DNA of 64,000 nt from Exiguobacterium antarcticum DSM 14480 (GCF_000685865.1 NZ_JMKS01000003.1:372001-436000); one strand, 5' to 3'; positions 40,156 through 49,295 are shown, counted from the stretch's first letter. Numbers and translations are program-made. The notes: generated by a model not told the origin, from the letters alone.

Positions 40156-40659
40156 TCATCCTCTTTTCTCATCAAATGTGGATTGCACCAGTCGCGTCAT
40201 CGGATAATACAAGACGATGATCCCAACCAACTGGGCAATGAGACTCCTTGGAATGATTTGCGTCGCCAGCTCCTTAAAGGGAACGTCGACACCTACGACC
40301 GAAGCCGTGAAGAAATAAATATCCAGTTCAAACAAAATGGCGCTGAACGTAAAGGTGACGATGATCGTTAATACGTTCTCCTTTACATATTTTAGCACGA
40401 AGCTACTAAAAAGCGGAATGGCAGATAACGCAAATAAATAAATTCCGATGATATCCGAGTAGACGAAATCATACAACAGTCCAAACAACAGACCGAACCC
40501 AAGCGCCTGTTCGATTTTTCCGTAACGTCCTAAAAACATCAAGGCGATCAACGTGACGTGGATGACATACGGCGAACCATCCCCAAGCGGACCCGCAAAG
40601 AGTGTCCCTTCCAAGATAAAAAGAAGGAACACGGCGAAAAACAACTTGATGTTATTCAC
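40156..40659 (-). CDS. mreD: Rod shape-determining protein MreD
   Basis: Integral membrane component of the elongasome, 167 residues with about five transmembrane helices (first at about residues 3-22, FFAVFLLFILEG). Weakly conserved in sequence, but its place between mreC and minC is diagnostic. Begins with GTG, GGAGGGG upstream, overlapping the mreC stop by eight bases. Confidence 0.92.
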   Translation of the reverse strand: MNNIKLFFAVFLLFILEGTLFAGPLGDGSPYVIHVTLIALMFLGRYGKIEQALGFGLLFGLLYDFVYSDIIGIYLFALSAIPLFSSFVLKYVKENVLTIIVTFTFSAILFELDIYFFTASVVGVDVPFKELATQIIPRSLIAQLVGIIVLYYPMTRLVQSTFDEKRG

Positions 40660-41536
40660 TAGTGTCCCCTCCCTTGTCGGTCTCAGCGAAAGGTTCCTTC
40701 GCTTCTCGTTGGATCACGAAAACGTGACCAAACTGTTCGAAGTCTGCTGCCGGCTTGACGTATGCGATTTTCGAAGCACCGTATTGATCCGATTTCACTT
40801 GCTCGATCTTCCCGACGACGATACCGCTTGGATACTTGCCACCAAGACCGGATGTCGTGACGGTTTGCCCTTTTTTCAGTTTGGCATCGTTTGGTATCTT
40901 CGTGAACTTCAAGAGATTCGTTTCTTCATCAAATCCTTCGATCGTCCCGAAAACCCCTTTCCCCTTCGTATCGTCCGCAACGGCCGAAACATTGTTCGTC
41001 CGGCTTGTATCGGATAACAATTGAACGAGTGACGTATAGGCACTCGTCTGGATGACACGACCAATCAGACCATCTGCTGTCACGACTGCCATATTGGTTT
41101 TGACACCTTGTTCTTTTCCGATATTGACCGTCACGAAGCGTTGCCATTCAGACGACGTCCGACCAATCATTTCTGCTGGTAGTAAAGTGTAATCACGAAT
41201 CGATCCTTTTAACTTCAACATGTCTTTTAATTCATTGTTCTCACGTTCCAAGTCGCGGACTTTGACGGAGTTTCCCGCATAATCACCCAGTCGTGATTTT
41301 AAATACTCATTTTCCTTATACACATCTCGCACTTCTTTAACCGAAGTGACCGTATCATCAATCCAGCCAATCGGTGTCGCAAAAAGACGTTGTCCCACCC
41401 CAACCGTATCGCGGACAAAACTTTGATACCAGTGGGTTTGGTTACGCCCTTGCAGCGAAATCCCGATTAAGATCACCAAAAGGAGAAAACTAAGGAGTGT
41501 GATGAGCAGTTTTCGATTATTTAAAAATCGCTTCAT
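40652..41536 (-). CDS. mreC: Rod shape-determining protein MreC
   Basis: Bitopic elongasome protein of 294 residues: a TM at about 8-27, a coiled coil (about 65-105, EVRDVYKENEYLKSRL onward, ERENNELKDML) and a beta-sandwich domain with VGRVIQTSAYTSLVQLLSD-like residues. AAGGAC lies 10 bases before the ATG. Lies between mreB and mreD. Confidence 0.95.
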   Translation of the reverse strand: MKRFLNNRKLLITLLSFLLLVILIGISLQGRNQTHWYQSFVRDTVGVGQRLFATPIGWIDDTVTSVKEVRDVYKENEYLKSRLGDYAGNSVKVRDLERENNELKDMLKLKGSIRDYTLLPAEMIGRTSSEWQRFVTVNIGKEQGVKTNMAVVTADGLIGRVIQTSAYTSLVQLLSDTSRTNNVSAVADDTKGKGVFGTIEGFDEETNLLKFTKIPNDAKLKKGQTVTTSGLGGKYPSGIVVGKIEQVKSDQYGASKIAYVKPAADFEQFGHVFVIQREAKEPFAETDKGGDTSE

Positions 41537-41550
41537 CGCTCATCCCGTCC

Positions 41551-42585
41551 TTATCTTTTTTGTGAGATGCCTGATTTCGAACGCAATACATTCATCATCT
41601 CCAGTGATTTTCCTGTACCAATCGCCACACAATCGAGTGCATTTTCTGCAACGAGTGTCAAAATGCGTGTTTCATCTTCAATGACCGCATCCAAGTTTTT
41701 GAGGAGCGCGCCGCCACCTGTCAAGACGATCCCACGATCCATGACATCTGCTGAAAGTTCTGGTGGTGTCTGTTCGAGTGTATGTTTGACACCGGCTAAA
41801 ATGGCATCGACCGTATCCGATAAGGCGTCGCAAATTTCTGCACTCGTGACTTCGATCTGTTTCGGAAGTCCTGTCACGAGGTCACGTCCACGAATGTCCA
41901 TCGTTTCGTTTTCTGACTCTTCATCAATCCGCGCATAACCAATCGTCATCTTCAACGTTTCAGCTGTCCGCTCACCAATCATCAAGTTGTACTTCGATTT
42001 GATGTAACGAATGATGGACTCGTCCATCTCGTCTCCACCAACACGAATCGATTGGCTTGTCACGATCCCACCGAGTGAGATGACAGCGACTTCCGTTGTT
42101 CCGCCACCGATATCGACGACCATCGAGCCCGTTGGTTCAGAGACCGGAAGACCGGCTCCGATTGCGGCTGCAAACGGTTCTTCAATCGTATACGCTTCAC
42201 GTGCTCCAGCCAGTTTCGCTGCGTCTTCGACCGCACGTTTTTCGACTGATGTGATGCCGCTTGGTACACAAATCATGACGTTTGTTTTTGACGAAAATAA
42301 TCCTTTTTTCTTCGTTGCTTGATCCATGAAGTATTTGATCATCGTAGCCGTTGTTTCATAATCGGCGATAACCCCATCTTTCATCGGGCGTCGTGCCGTC
42401 ACGTTCCCCGGTGTCCGTCCAATCATGTTTTTTGCTGCATTACCTACCGCTTCAATCTTTCCTGTATCCGTACGGAATGCGACAACGGAAGGTTCGCGCA
42501 CGACGATACCTTGCCCCTTCACATACACAAGCGTGTTTGCCGTACCTAAGTCAATGCCGATTTCACGGCTAAATGATCCAAACAT
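41551..42585 (-). CDS. mreB: Rod shape-determining actin homologue MreB
   Basis: ATP-binding cytoskeletal protein that guides lateral wall synthesis. The 344-residue protein has phosphate-1 motif [13 protein letters not shown], phosphate-2 [15 protein letters not shown] and adenosine motif [22 protein letters not shown] lies 11 bases before the ATG. First gene of mreBCD-minCD, with a TATAAT upstream. Confidence 0.97.
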   Translation of the reverse strand: MFGSFSREIGIDLGTANTLVYVKGQGIVVREPSVVAFRTDTGKIEAVGNAAKNMIGRTPGNVTARRPMKDGVIADYETTATMIKYFMDQATKKKGLFSSKTNVMICVPSGITSVEKRAVEDAAKLAGAREAYTIEEPFAAAIGAGLPVSEPTGSMVVDIGGGTTEVAVISLGGIVTSQSIRVGGDEMDESIIRYIKSKYNLMIGERTAETLKMTIGYARIDEESENETMDIRGRDLVTGLPKQIEVTSAEICDALSDTVDAILAGVKHTLEQTPPELSADVMDRGIVLTGGGALLKNLDAVIEDETRILTLVAENALDCVAIGTGKSLEMMNVLRSKSGISQKR

Positions 42586-42622
42586 TATTCAAAAAACCCC
42601 TCTCTGAGAATACACTTCACTA

Positions 42623-42650
42623 ATTATAACGGAAAAGCCTTCCTTGGAAA
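42623..42650 (-). promoter_or_regulatory. Probable promoter of mreBCD-minCD
   Basis: Consensus TATAAT (42623-42628) with a weak -35 TTTCCA (42645-42650) 16 bases upstream on the minus strand. Confidence 0.5.
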
Positions 42651-42694
42651 GCGTTAAAACGTTACAGCTTGTTTACAGTTCATGAATTGATGAA

Positions 42695-42740
42695 AAAGAA
42701 AAAACGCCTAAGGTCGGGAAGTCTCCTTCCCCCTCAGACG
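42695..42740 (-). terminator. Terminator after radC
   Basis: CGTCTGAGGGGGAAG pairs imperfectly with CTTCCCGACCTTAGGCG, followed by a T-run (42695-42704) on the minus strand. Confidence 0.8.
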
Positions 42741-42746
42741 TTATTC

Positions 42747-43400
42747 TTACATAAATCCCCGCTGTTTCATACTAATAAATTGTCCATGACCAATGACGAG
42801 GTGATCGATGCAGCTGATTCCGATCAGTCTTCCGGCCTCGACCATCCGCTCTGACACCTCGATATCTTCCCGACTCGGTGTCGGATCACCCGACGGATGA
42901 TTATGGACGGCAATGAAGCTTGCTGCCGAGCAACGAATCGCTTCCCGGAATATATCACGCGGATGAACAATCGACGTATTCAACCCTCCGATGAACAGCG
43001 TTTTTTTCGAGATGACTTCGTTTTTCGTGTTCAGATACAGGCAGATGAAGTGTTCTTGCTGGTATAGCCGCATCTCTTCCATCAACAGTTCAGCGGCATC
43101 CTCCGGTGAACGGACGACCGGTCGCACCCACTTCGGTTCCGTGACGAGTCGACGACCGAGTTCCAGTCCCGCCATGATTTGTAAGGCTTTTGCTTTTCCG
43201 ACGCCCGGCGCCTTCTCAAGTCCACCGACGCCCGCTGCTTCGAGTTCAATCAACGAAGGGTAAATCTCAAGTAACTCTTCTGCGATTTCGAGTGGTCCCC
43301 GATTCCGTGTCCCGCTCCGAACGAGGCATGCCAGCAACTCCACTGTCGTCGCCTGTGCCAAACCTTTTAACTGAATCATATCCTTTGGCCATTCAATCAC
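42747..43400 (-). CDS. radC: RadC/JAB1-MPN domain protein
   Basis: Protein of 217 residues with an N-terminal helix-hairpin-helix region (KAPGVGKAKALQIMAG) and a JAMM metal site (HNHPSGDPTPSREDIE, about residues 163-178) preceded by a conserved glutamate region. Named for a repair phenotype in E. coli that was later assigned to another gene, so its role is uncertain; JAMM proteins are often metallo-isopeptidases. Begins with GTG behind AAAGG at 10 bases. Neighbours maf and mreB match B. subtilis. Confidence 0.92.
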   Translation of the reverse strand: MIEWPKDMIQLKGLAQATTVELLACLVRSGTRNRGPLEIAEELLEIYPSLIELEAAGVGGLEKAPGVGKAKALQIMAGLELGRRLVTEPKWVRPVVRSPEDAAELLMEEMRLYQQEHFICLYLNTKNEVISKKTLFIGGLNTSIVHPRDIFREAIRCSAASFIAVHNHPSGDPTPSREDIEVSERMVEAGRLIGISCIDHLVIGHGQFISMKQRGFM

Positions 43401-43426
43401 TGCATCCGACCTTTCTGTACGAGGAA

Positions 43427-44005
43427 TTACGCGAACATCGGTTTGATTCCAAACGTTTCAAGGCGACGGCTGATCGGATTGATCGGCAATCCAACGACAT
43501 TATAATAATCACCGTCAATCGCTTCGACAAATAGACCGCCTGTACCTTGAATGCCGTATCCTCCGGCCTTATCGTACGGTTCGTCAGTCGCGACATACGA
43601 TAACATCCAGCTTTCCGGGAGTGGACAGAAGCGGACCGTCGTCGTCACGGTAAACGTCTCTTCCCGCTCGTCCGTCAAGAGGGTCACACCGGTCACGACT
43701 TCATGCGTCCGCCCGGATAACAGCCGCAGCATCTCGAGCGCCGCTGCCCGGTCAACCGGTTTTTCAAGAATCCGATGATCGAGCGCAACGACCGTATCGG
43801 CGGCTAAGACGATTTCTCCAGGTCGTGCGACGGCCCTCGCCTTTTTTTGTGACAGATACATCACGTAGTCCTCAGACGACATCGGATAAGGGGCTTCTTC
43901 GAGTACGTTGGCAGGTCGTACGGTATGCGGGATGCCGATTTGTCGTAACAGTTCCGTTCGTCTAGGCGACGCCGAAGCCAGAATCAATTGGTGTTGCGTT
44001 ATCAT
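43427..44005 (-). CDS. maf: Maf-family nucleoside triphosphate pyrophosphatase
   Basis: House-cleaning dTTP/UTP (or modified nucleotide) pyrophosphatase, 192 residues. The signature LILASASPRRTELLRQIG is at the start, followed by VLAADTVVAL and a central GRTHEVVTGV. The ATG at 44005 is preferred (AAAAGAG upstream); a GTG at 44014 is the alternative. The gene marks the right border of the conserved block: beyond it begins the pilus cluster. Confidence 0.94.
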   Translation of the reverse strand: MITQHQLILASASPRRTELLRQIGIPHTVRPANVLEEAPYPMSSEDYVMYLSQKKARAVARPGEIVLAADTVVALDHRILEKPVDRAAALEMLRLLSGRTHEVVTGVTLLTDEREETFTVTTTVRFCPLPESWMLSYVATDEPYDKAGGYGIQGTGGLFVEAIDGDYYNVVGLPINPISRRLETFGIKPMFA

Positions 44006-44064
44006 CAGTATCACGCTCTTTTCATTCTTTTTCGACCAGTCTTACTGGCATTATCTTTTAGTAT

Positions 44065-44105
44065 AACGAAAAACAAGTGCTTCTCCGAGTCGGAAAAACA
44101 CTTGT
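44065..44105 (-). terminator. Terminator after pilO
   Basis: ACAAGTGTTTTTCCGA pairs with the opposite arm ending AAGCACTTGT, followed by TTTTCG on the minus strand. Confidence 0.78.
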
Positions 44106-44112
44106 CTACTGT

Positions 44113-44838
44113 TTAGTTACCTGTGACATCGACAAACGGATCCGATTTGGGCGTCGTTTCCTGTAAGGGTGTCTGCTTATCCGGAATCAATTGTTTTAGG
44201 TCCGGACGGTAATAACTTTCAATTTCGACCGTAAAGGACATCATCTCGTCTTCCAGGACAATCGTTTGGCTGCCTGGACCGGGCTCATCCGGTCCCGTCA
44301 GTTGAATCTGTCGTAAAATCGTGATCCGGTCCGTCCGTTCGATCTGCTTGAGGAAGGCCATCAGTTCCAGATACGAGGGAGCTTCGACCGTCAAGGATGC
44401 TGGTAACGCCGTCGCACTTGTCTTCGCGACCGGCTCTGCCGTCTGCGCGGCTTCCGCCTCGGACTCCGTCGCCATCGCACCATCGACGACTGGTGTCGAT
44501 TGAACTGGAGACGCTGGTGTCTCGGCTCCCGCCGTTCCAAACGTGATTGCCTGAACCTTGACACCGGCAATCTGACTCGCTGCATTGATCGCATCGATGA
44601 CATCATCGTTTGCCGGTAAGACAGGCACTTGTTTTTGCAAGAAACTTGATTCCGCAACATCGACTTTCTGCTCGTTCGCTTTAGCGGCTTCAAGTGCCAT
44701 CTGTTCCCGTTCGAGTGTGGCTTCCGTTTGGTTCAGTTCTTGATACGTCGTATAGGTCGTATATCCAAAATAAGCAAGTCCACCGACGATCAATAGAACC
44801 GTCAAGGCCAGAAGAATGAAACTACTATATCGTTTCAA
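44113..44838 (-). CDS. pilO: Type IV pilus alignment protein PilO-like
   Basis: Bitopic membrane protein of 241 residues: one TM at about 7-28 (ILLALTVLLIVGGLAYFGY), a short coiled coil (about 30-60), an Ala/Glu/Thr-rich linker (about 105-145) and a C-terminal ferredoxin-like domain (SYLELMAFLKQIERTDRITIL onward), the layout of PilO. It probably pairs with the PilN half of the upstream protein. It starts with a rare TTG behind AGGAGGTGG, overlapping the previous stop by four bases (TTGA). Last gene of the pilin-PilD-PilMN-PilO operon. Confidence 0.82.
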   Translation of the reverse strand: MKRYSSFILLALTVLLIVGGLAYFGYTTYTTYQELNQTEATLEREQMALEAAKANEQKVDVAESSFLQKQVPVLPANDDVIDAINAASQIAGVKVQAITFGTAGAETPASPVQSTPVVDGAMATESEAEAAQTAEPVAKTSATALPASLTVEAPSYLELMAFLKQIERTDRITILRQIQLTGPDEPGPGSQTIVLEDEMMSFTVEIESYYRPDLKQLIPDKQTPLQETTPKSDPFVDVTGN

Positions 44839-46577
44839 TTTTCTTCCACCTCCTCTACTTCAGTCGAAACGACTTCACCCGGTTCCGGCTCCGTTGCCGG
44901 ATCGACTTCTTCCGTCGGATTCGCTTCCGGATCCGTCGTCGAATCGGTTGTCCCATCTTCTTTTGGAGCGTCCGGATCGGCTTGATTCGTTTCCCCTTTG
45001 ATGACTTCTGCCGGGACGACCGTCAGACCAAATTGTCCGATATACCGCGGCTCTTCCGTCTCGGTTTCATCCGATGGGGTGATGGTCGTCGTCGGCACTT
45101 CTTCCCCTGTCGTCGGATCAACCGTCGTCGACGTCACGACTTCTGCTTCTTCGTTCATCGTTTTTGTCGTGACGCTCGTCAATGTAATCCCGGTAAAAGC
45201 GGTATCGGTCAACAATTGGCGATAAAACCCATTTAATTCATCCAGTGTTTCAAACTGGGCATTCATCGTCACAAGGTGATCGGCGCCATACGCAAACTGT
45301 AAGATATAACCGCGTTCCGGTAAGTAACGCGTAATCCGTTCGAGTGCCGGAACGGCAGGACGAGGCGTCGCCTCAAGCCCCTCGACCGTTTCTTTCAGCT
45401 GCGCGACTTCTTGTTTAGCCGATTGTGCGGACTCCGATTGCAACGTGCGAACGATTTGAATCTGGTTGTTCGCTGTTTCAATTCGGTCCGCGAACTGATC
45501 GGTCTGCCAGTAGAGATATCCCCCAATCATCCCACCAAAGACTAGCAGAATCAGGGAAGCGACTAACGGGAACTTTGGAGCGACATCACTGTCCGGCAAC
45601 AAATTGATCCGGTCTTTATGGATCGTCGCCAACCCAACGAGTGGTAAGTAGGATTTCGGAATCGGTTGACTGACGACATCCAGCACCTCCGGGACTTGTT
45701 CGAGACGAACATCAAAGTTCGCTTCAAATCGTCGAACCAGTTCCTCTTGAAACGGGAAGTCTCCCGTCAACATGACCCGGCTGATTTCCCGACCGTCGCG
45801 AGCTAATGAAAAACGGTAAAAATCAAGGACCCGTGAAAATTCCAGTAACATCTCTTCTAAAATGAATTCGACGTTTGCATCATCCGATTTATACCGGTAG
45901 TGCAATCGGTCATCAATGACATCGACGTCCCAGGCATTTGCGACAAAGGTATCGACGGAACGAATTAGTCGTGGGACTTTGTCCTCGATGATGATCAACT
46001 GGTGGTTTGTCGCGTTAACGTTCCAAATTAATAGATTGCTGTCGGCTTCGACTTCATACAAGGAATCGAGACCAAAAAACGTTGCGAGCGGCTGCGGTTC
46101 TGCTGCCACTAAACGAAGACGTTTTTGTTTAAACAACTCCATATATTGCTTTAATGCTTCGTTTGGTGCCGCGTATAACATGATTTCCCGTTTTCCGTTT
46201 TCTTCAAGAAGCGTGTAATCAAAGTACGGTTCTTCAAACGGCAGGACGATACTGTGTCCAAGTTCCATGAACAAGTACCCGCGGATCTGATTTGTCTCGA
46301 CCGTCTCCGGAATTTCGAGTTTCCGGGCGAGGACAAGCGAACCGTCCATTGCTAAGACGGCTTGCGAGCCACGTGGGACTTTTAGTTTCGCAAGCAGACT
46401 TTCAAAAATCAGATCGAACGAAGCTTCCGGTTGAAGCCAGCCTCCTTGGAGTGTACCGGGTGGAAGCGAGACGACAGCACGGCGTTTGATGACACCTTTT
46501 TTGACGACCGCTCCGAAAATCCCGACATCTGTAAAATTAAAGTAGATATATGTACCTCTGCGCCTAGCTTGCGCCAT
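44835..46577 (-). CDS. PilM-PilN fusion protein of the type IV pilus platform
   Basis: A 580-residue protein joining two components that are usually separate. Residues 1 to about 325 form an actin-like PilM domain (YIYFNFTDVGIFGAV, QAVLAMDGSLVLARKL, VMLTGDFPFQEELV). A short INLLPDSD motif, the cytoplasmic hook of PilN that docks onto PilM, leads into a TM at about 338-358, a coiled coil and a PilN ferredoxin-like domain. The last 70 residues are acidic, rich in Glu, Thr, Pro and Asp. AAAGGAAG precedes the ATG. Follows pilD by 18 bases. Confidence 0.83.
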   Translation of the reverse strand: MAQARRRGTYIYFNFTDVGIFGAVVKKGVIKRRAVVSLPPGTLQGGWLQPEASFDLIFESLLAKLKVPRGSQAVLAMDGSLVLARKLEIPETVETNQIRGYLFMELGHSIVLPFEEPYFDYTLLEENGKREIMLYAAPNEALKQYMELFKQKRLRLVAAEPQPLATFFGLDSLYEVEADSNLLIWNVNATNHQLIIIEDKVPRLIRSVDTFVANAWDVDVIDDRLHYRYKSDDANVEFILEEMLLEFSRVLDFYRFSLARDGREISRVMLTGDFPFQEELVRRFEANFDVRLEQVPEVLDVVSQPIPKSYLPLVGLATIHKDRINLLPDSDVAPKFPLVASLILLVFGGMIGGYLYWQTDQFADRIETANNQIQIVRTLQSESAQSAKQEVAQLKETVEGLEATPRPAVPALERITRYLPERGYILQFAYGADHLVTMNAQFETLDELNGFYRQLLTDTAFTGITLTSVTTKTMNEEAEVVTSTTVDPTTGEEVPTTTITPSDETETEEPRYIGQFGLTVVPAEVIKGETNQADPDAPKEDGTTDSTTDPEANPTEEVDPATEPEPGEVVSTEVEEVEEN

Positions 46578-46595
46578 ATGTAGATTCTTCCTTTC

Positions 46596-47351
46596 CTAGA
46601 GGAACAGATCGAGATAAAGCTTTATCCAATCGTCCGCAAAGTAATATGTCAGTAACGTGCCGATTGCAATCGACGGGACAAACGGGATCGGTTGTTTCCG
46701 TTCGACTCGTTTTAAGCCAAGCAACGTCAGTCCGATGATCGAACCGACAAAAGCGGAGACGAACAACGCGATGACGACGTAGAGTGGACCTAAAAAAATC
46801 CCGAGGATCCCAAACAGCTTGACGTCGCCTGCCCCCATTCCTTGACGTGAGGCAAGAAAGATCACGAACAATAGAAAGAATCCGACGAATCCGCCAATAA
46901 TTGGATTATACCAGTTCTCAAGGGGAGAAAGGTAGCGAACAATCAGACTAATCGGTAAAAAGAATAATAAGATTTTATTCGGAATCAGCATGTAGGCAAG
47001 ATCGGACATGACGAGGATGCTGAGCAGACTCGTCAACAGAATCGACAGGACAAATTGCATCGACCAGCCGAATTGATAAAAGGCATAGGCATACAGGATG
47101 CCGCCAAGCAATTCAAGCGCCGGATACTTGATCGAAATCGGTAACTGGCACGTCCGGCATTTCCCGCCCAGCACGACATAACCGACGACAGGTGTCAGTT
47201 CAAGCGGTCCGAGGACATGACCACAGTTCGGACAATGGGACCGCGGACGGACGATTGATTCCCCGACCGGTACCCGTAAGCCGACGACGTTCGTAAATGA
47301 GGTCACAAGCATTCCAATCAGAAAAAAGTAAACGGTGAAAACGATAGTCAT
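46596..47351 (-). CDS. pilD: Prepilin peptidase / N-methyltransferase (A24)
   Basis: Aspartic membrane protease that cleaves and methylates prepilins. The 251-residue protein has the N-terminal methylase domain with paired cysteines C40/C43 (CPNC) and C65/C68 (CRTC), several TMs and the two catalytic aspartates D117 (MSDLAYMLIPN) and D176 (GMGAGDVK). AAGGAGG precedes the ATG, after a terminator that follows the pilin gene. It occupies the locus of B. subtilis comC and probably processes all four pilin-like proteins encoded here. Confidence 0.93.
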   Translation of the reverse strand: MTIVFTVYFFLIGMLVTSFTNVVGLRVPVGESIVRPRSHCPNCGHVLGPLELTPVVGYVVLGGKCRTCQLPISIKYPALELLGGILYAYAFYQFGWSMQFVLSILLTSLLSILVMSDLAYMLIPNKILLFFLPISLIVRYLSPLENWYNPIIGGFVGFFLLFVIFLASRQGMGAGDVKLFGILGIFLGPLYVVIALFVSAFVGSIIGLTLLGLKRVERKQPIPFVPSIAIGTLLTYYFADDWIKLYLDLFL

Positions 47352-47379
47352 CGTGCGTTCCCTCCTTAAAAAAGTTCAG

Positions 47380-47401
47380 AAAAAAACCCCCGAGATGGGG
47401 G
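47380..47401 (-). terminator. Terminator between the pilin gene and pilD
   Basis: CCCCC pairs with GGGGG around a 5-base loop, followed by T7 on the minus strand. It would let the major pilin mRNA accumulate well above downstream genes. Confidence 0.82.
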
Positions 47402-47407
47402 TGGATA

Positions 47408-47935
47408 TTACTTTTCTTTGATTGCAGAACGCTTTAGTGCTCCTGGATCTACACCTTCAAAATAGTCATAATCCGTTGAATCACTTGTTAAAGTAACTTT
47501 ATATTCATAAGTTCCATTTTCTTCTGTCACAACAACAAATGAATCTTTGTAGGCTGCATCAGAATTCAATGAATCTTTCATTTCATCGATGTATTTTTCC
47601 AAAGTATCGACTCGTGGAGCTGCTGCAGTTCCTTTAGTCGTTGCTGTTGATGGAGTAATATTTTTCTTATCTTCTTTGATTCCGAGCTTCACTACTTCTC
47701 CAGGTTGAACAGGATTAGACGATGTATACAATTTTGCCGCTGCAACCAATTGTTTCGCATCGGATACAACCGCATCCTTACGTGAGTTCTCGATCAATCC
47801 GCCGATTGCGACGACAGCGATTGCTGCGATGATTCCTAAGATAACGACAACAACGAGTAACTCGATCAAAGTCAAGCCGCGCTCGTCACGCATTTGTTTA
47901 GCATCTAACCAGATCTCTTTTAGGCGTTCTAACAT
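47408..47935 (-). CDS. pilA: Major type IV pilin
   Basis: Prepilin of 175 residues. The leader is 20 residues, cleaved at ERG|LTLIELLVVVVILGIIAAIA, with Glu at +5 (E25) and Leu rather than Phe at +1. The globular domain is Lys/Thr/Asp-rich and has no cysteine pair. GGAGG lies upstream, and its own promoter carries an inverted repeat. Base composition changes inside the gene: about 34% GC over 47461-47700 (globular part) but 48% over 47761-47940 (N-terminal part), by hand count. The preceding terminator and promoter suggest high expression. Confidence 0.92.
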   Translation of the reverse strand: MLERLKEIWLDAKQMRDERGLTLIELLVVVVILGIIAAIAVVAIGGLIENSRKDAVVSDAKQLVAAAKLYTSSNPVQPGEVVKLGIKEDKKNITPSTATTKGTAAAPRVDTLEKYIDEMKDSLNSDAAYKDSFVVVTEENGTYEYKVTLTSDSTDYDYFEGVDPGALKRSAIKEK

Positions 47936-48004
47936 GTTTATTATTCCTCCCTAGTACTTTTTTACTGTTTCTGGCGTATAGGTCATACTGTCCAGATGAA
48001 TACT

Positions 48005-48051
48005 ATTATAGTAGCACCATATTTTTTGTAGAAAATGTATTTTTTCTACAA
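48005..48051 (-). promoter_or_regulatory. Promoter of pilA with overlapping inverted repeat
   Basis: Consensus TATAAT (48005-48010) with TCTACA as -35 (48027-48032) at 16 bases on the minus strand. A perfect 10-bp inverted repeat, TTGTAGAAAA / TTTTCTACAA with a 6-base centre, spans 48026-48051 and covers the -35, so it could be an operator. It has no T-run and is not a good terminator for pilC. Confidence 0.62.
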
Positions 48052-48073
48052 CAGGTAAATGTTTTGACAGTTG

Positions 48074-49291
48074 TCAACTTGCTTGGATGTCGGAGTAAAT
48101 CTTGAACATCGGCACGACGACGGCGATGACGATGACACCGACGATGACGGCCAGAACGACGATCAGTAACGGTTCGATGATCGACTTCAGGCGGTCGGTC
48201 GTCGTTTCCACTTCCGTCTCATAAAAGTCAGCGACTTCGGTCAGCATCGAGTCGAGTCGTCCTGACTCTTCCCCAATCGCAATCATCTGTGTCACGAGGG
48301 GTGGAAAGTACTTGTTTTTCGCTAACGGTTCATGCATCGGGATACCACGCGACATCGCTTCGTTCGCTGCAGCAATCCCCTTTCGGATGACCCGGTTCGT
48401 CACGATCCGTTCCGTGATGTCGAGTGACGTAAGAATCGGAACCGAGGCATTGAGTAAAACGGCCAGTCCACGCGTCATGAGCGCAATCTGTGACTTTTGA
48501 ATCAATGGACCAAATACCGGAATCATCAGTAACAAACGATCAAAGATGACGCGTTGGCGTTCGTTCTTCAAGTTGAAGTACAGCAACCCAAGCAGGCCAA
48601 AGGCAATCAGTAACAACACCCACCAGTAAGCGACAAAAAAGTCAGATACGGCGACGACGATTTTGGTAATCAGGGGAAGTTCACTGCCAAGCTGATCAAA
48701 AATCGAAGCAAACGTCGGGACGACATTCAGCATCAAGAAGACGACGACACCGATTGCGACGACCGAAACGACCGCCGGATAAATCAAGGCCGAGATGACC
48801 TTCCGTTTGATTTCGTATTGCTTCTGAAGTTGGGTGACGATATTATCGAGTGCTTCCTCCAAGTTACCGCTTGCCTCCCCTGCCATGGCCATACTGACGA
48901 AAAACGTATCAAAGACACGTGGATGTTTTTCGATTGCTTGCGAAAACTGGACACCGCTGCGTAAGTCATCCTCGACTTCGACAAGTGCCCGTTCGAGTGG
49001 TTTCGAGTCGGTCTGTTTGCGTAGAATCTCCGTCGCTTTGACGATCGAGACGCCGGACCGGACGAGTGTTGCGAACTGGCGGGCATACATGACCAGATGT
49101 TCGATTTTGGGTTTTGCCGTTAAAAATGTAATCTCTGTATTTAATCCTTTTGACTCTTGTTTCTCGAGTAACGTCACGGCAATCTGATCCGTCCGCAACC
49201 GCTCCGCCGCTTCTCGCTTCGTCAAGGCCGTAATCTTGCCTTTTTTTCGTTTGCCGGTCATCGTTCGACCTTCGTATTTGAAGACTGTCAT
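48074..49291 (-). CDS. pilC: Type IV pilus inner-membrane platform protein PilC
   Basis: Polytopic GspF-family protein of 405 residues that couples the ATPases to pilin assembly. Two T2SSF repeats are visible, each with FxRxLatLLxsGv-like starts (MYARQFATLVRSGVSIVKA and MTRGLAVLLNASVPIL) and the signatures AMAGEASGNLEEAL and IGEESGRLDSML, with TMs at about 170-195, 220-240 and 375-398. CGGGGTGA lies upstream, overlapping the pilT stop. Confidence 0.94.
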   Translation of the reverse strand: MTVFKYEGRTMTGKRKKGKITALTKREAAERLRTDQIAVTLLEKQESKGLNTEITFLTAKPKIEHLVMYARQFATLVRSGVSIVKATEILRKQTDSKPLERALVEVEDDLRSGVQFSQAIEKHPRVFDTFFVSMAMAGEASGNLEEALDNIVTQLQKQYEIKRKVISALIYPAVVSVVAIGVVVFLMLNVVPTFASIFDQLGSELPLITKIVVAVSDFFVAYWWVLLLIAFGLLGLLYFNLKNERQRVIFDRLLLMIPVFGPLIQKSQIALMTRGLAVLLNASVPILTSLDITERIVTNRVIRKGIAAANEAMSRGIPMHEPLAKNKYFPPLVTQMIAIGEESGRLDSMLTEVADFYETEVETTTDRLKSIIEPLLIVVLAVIVGVIVIAVVVPMFKIYSDIQAS

Positions 49292-49295
49292 GGAT

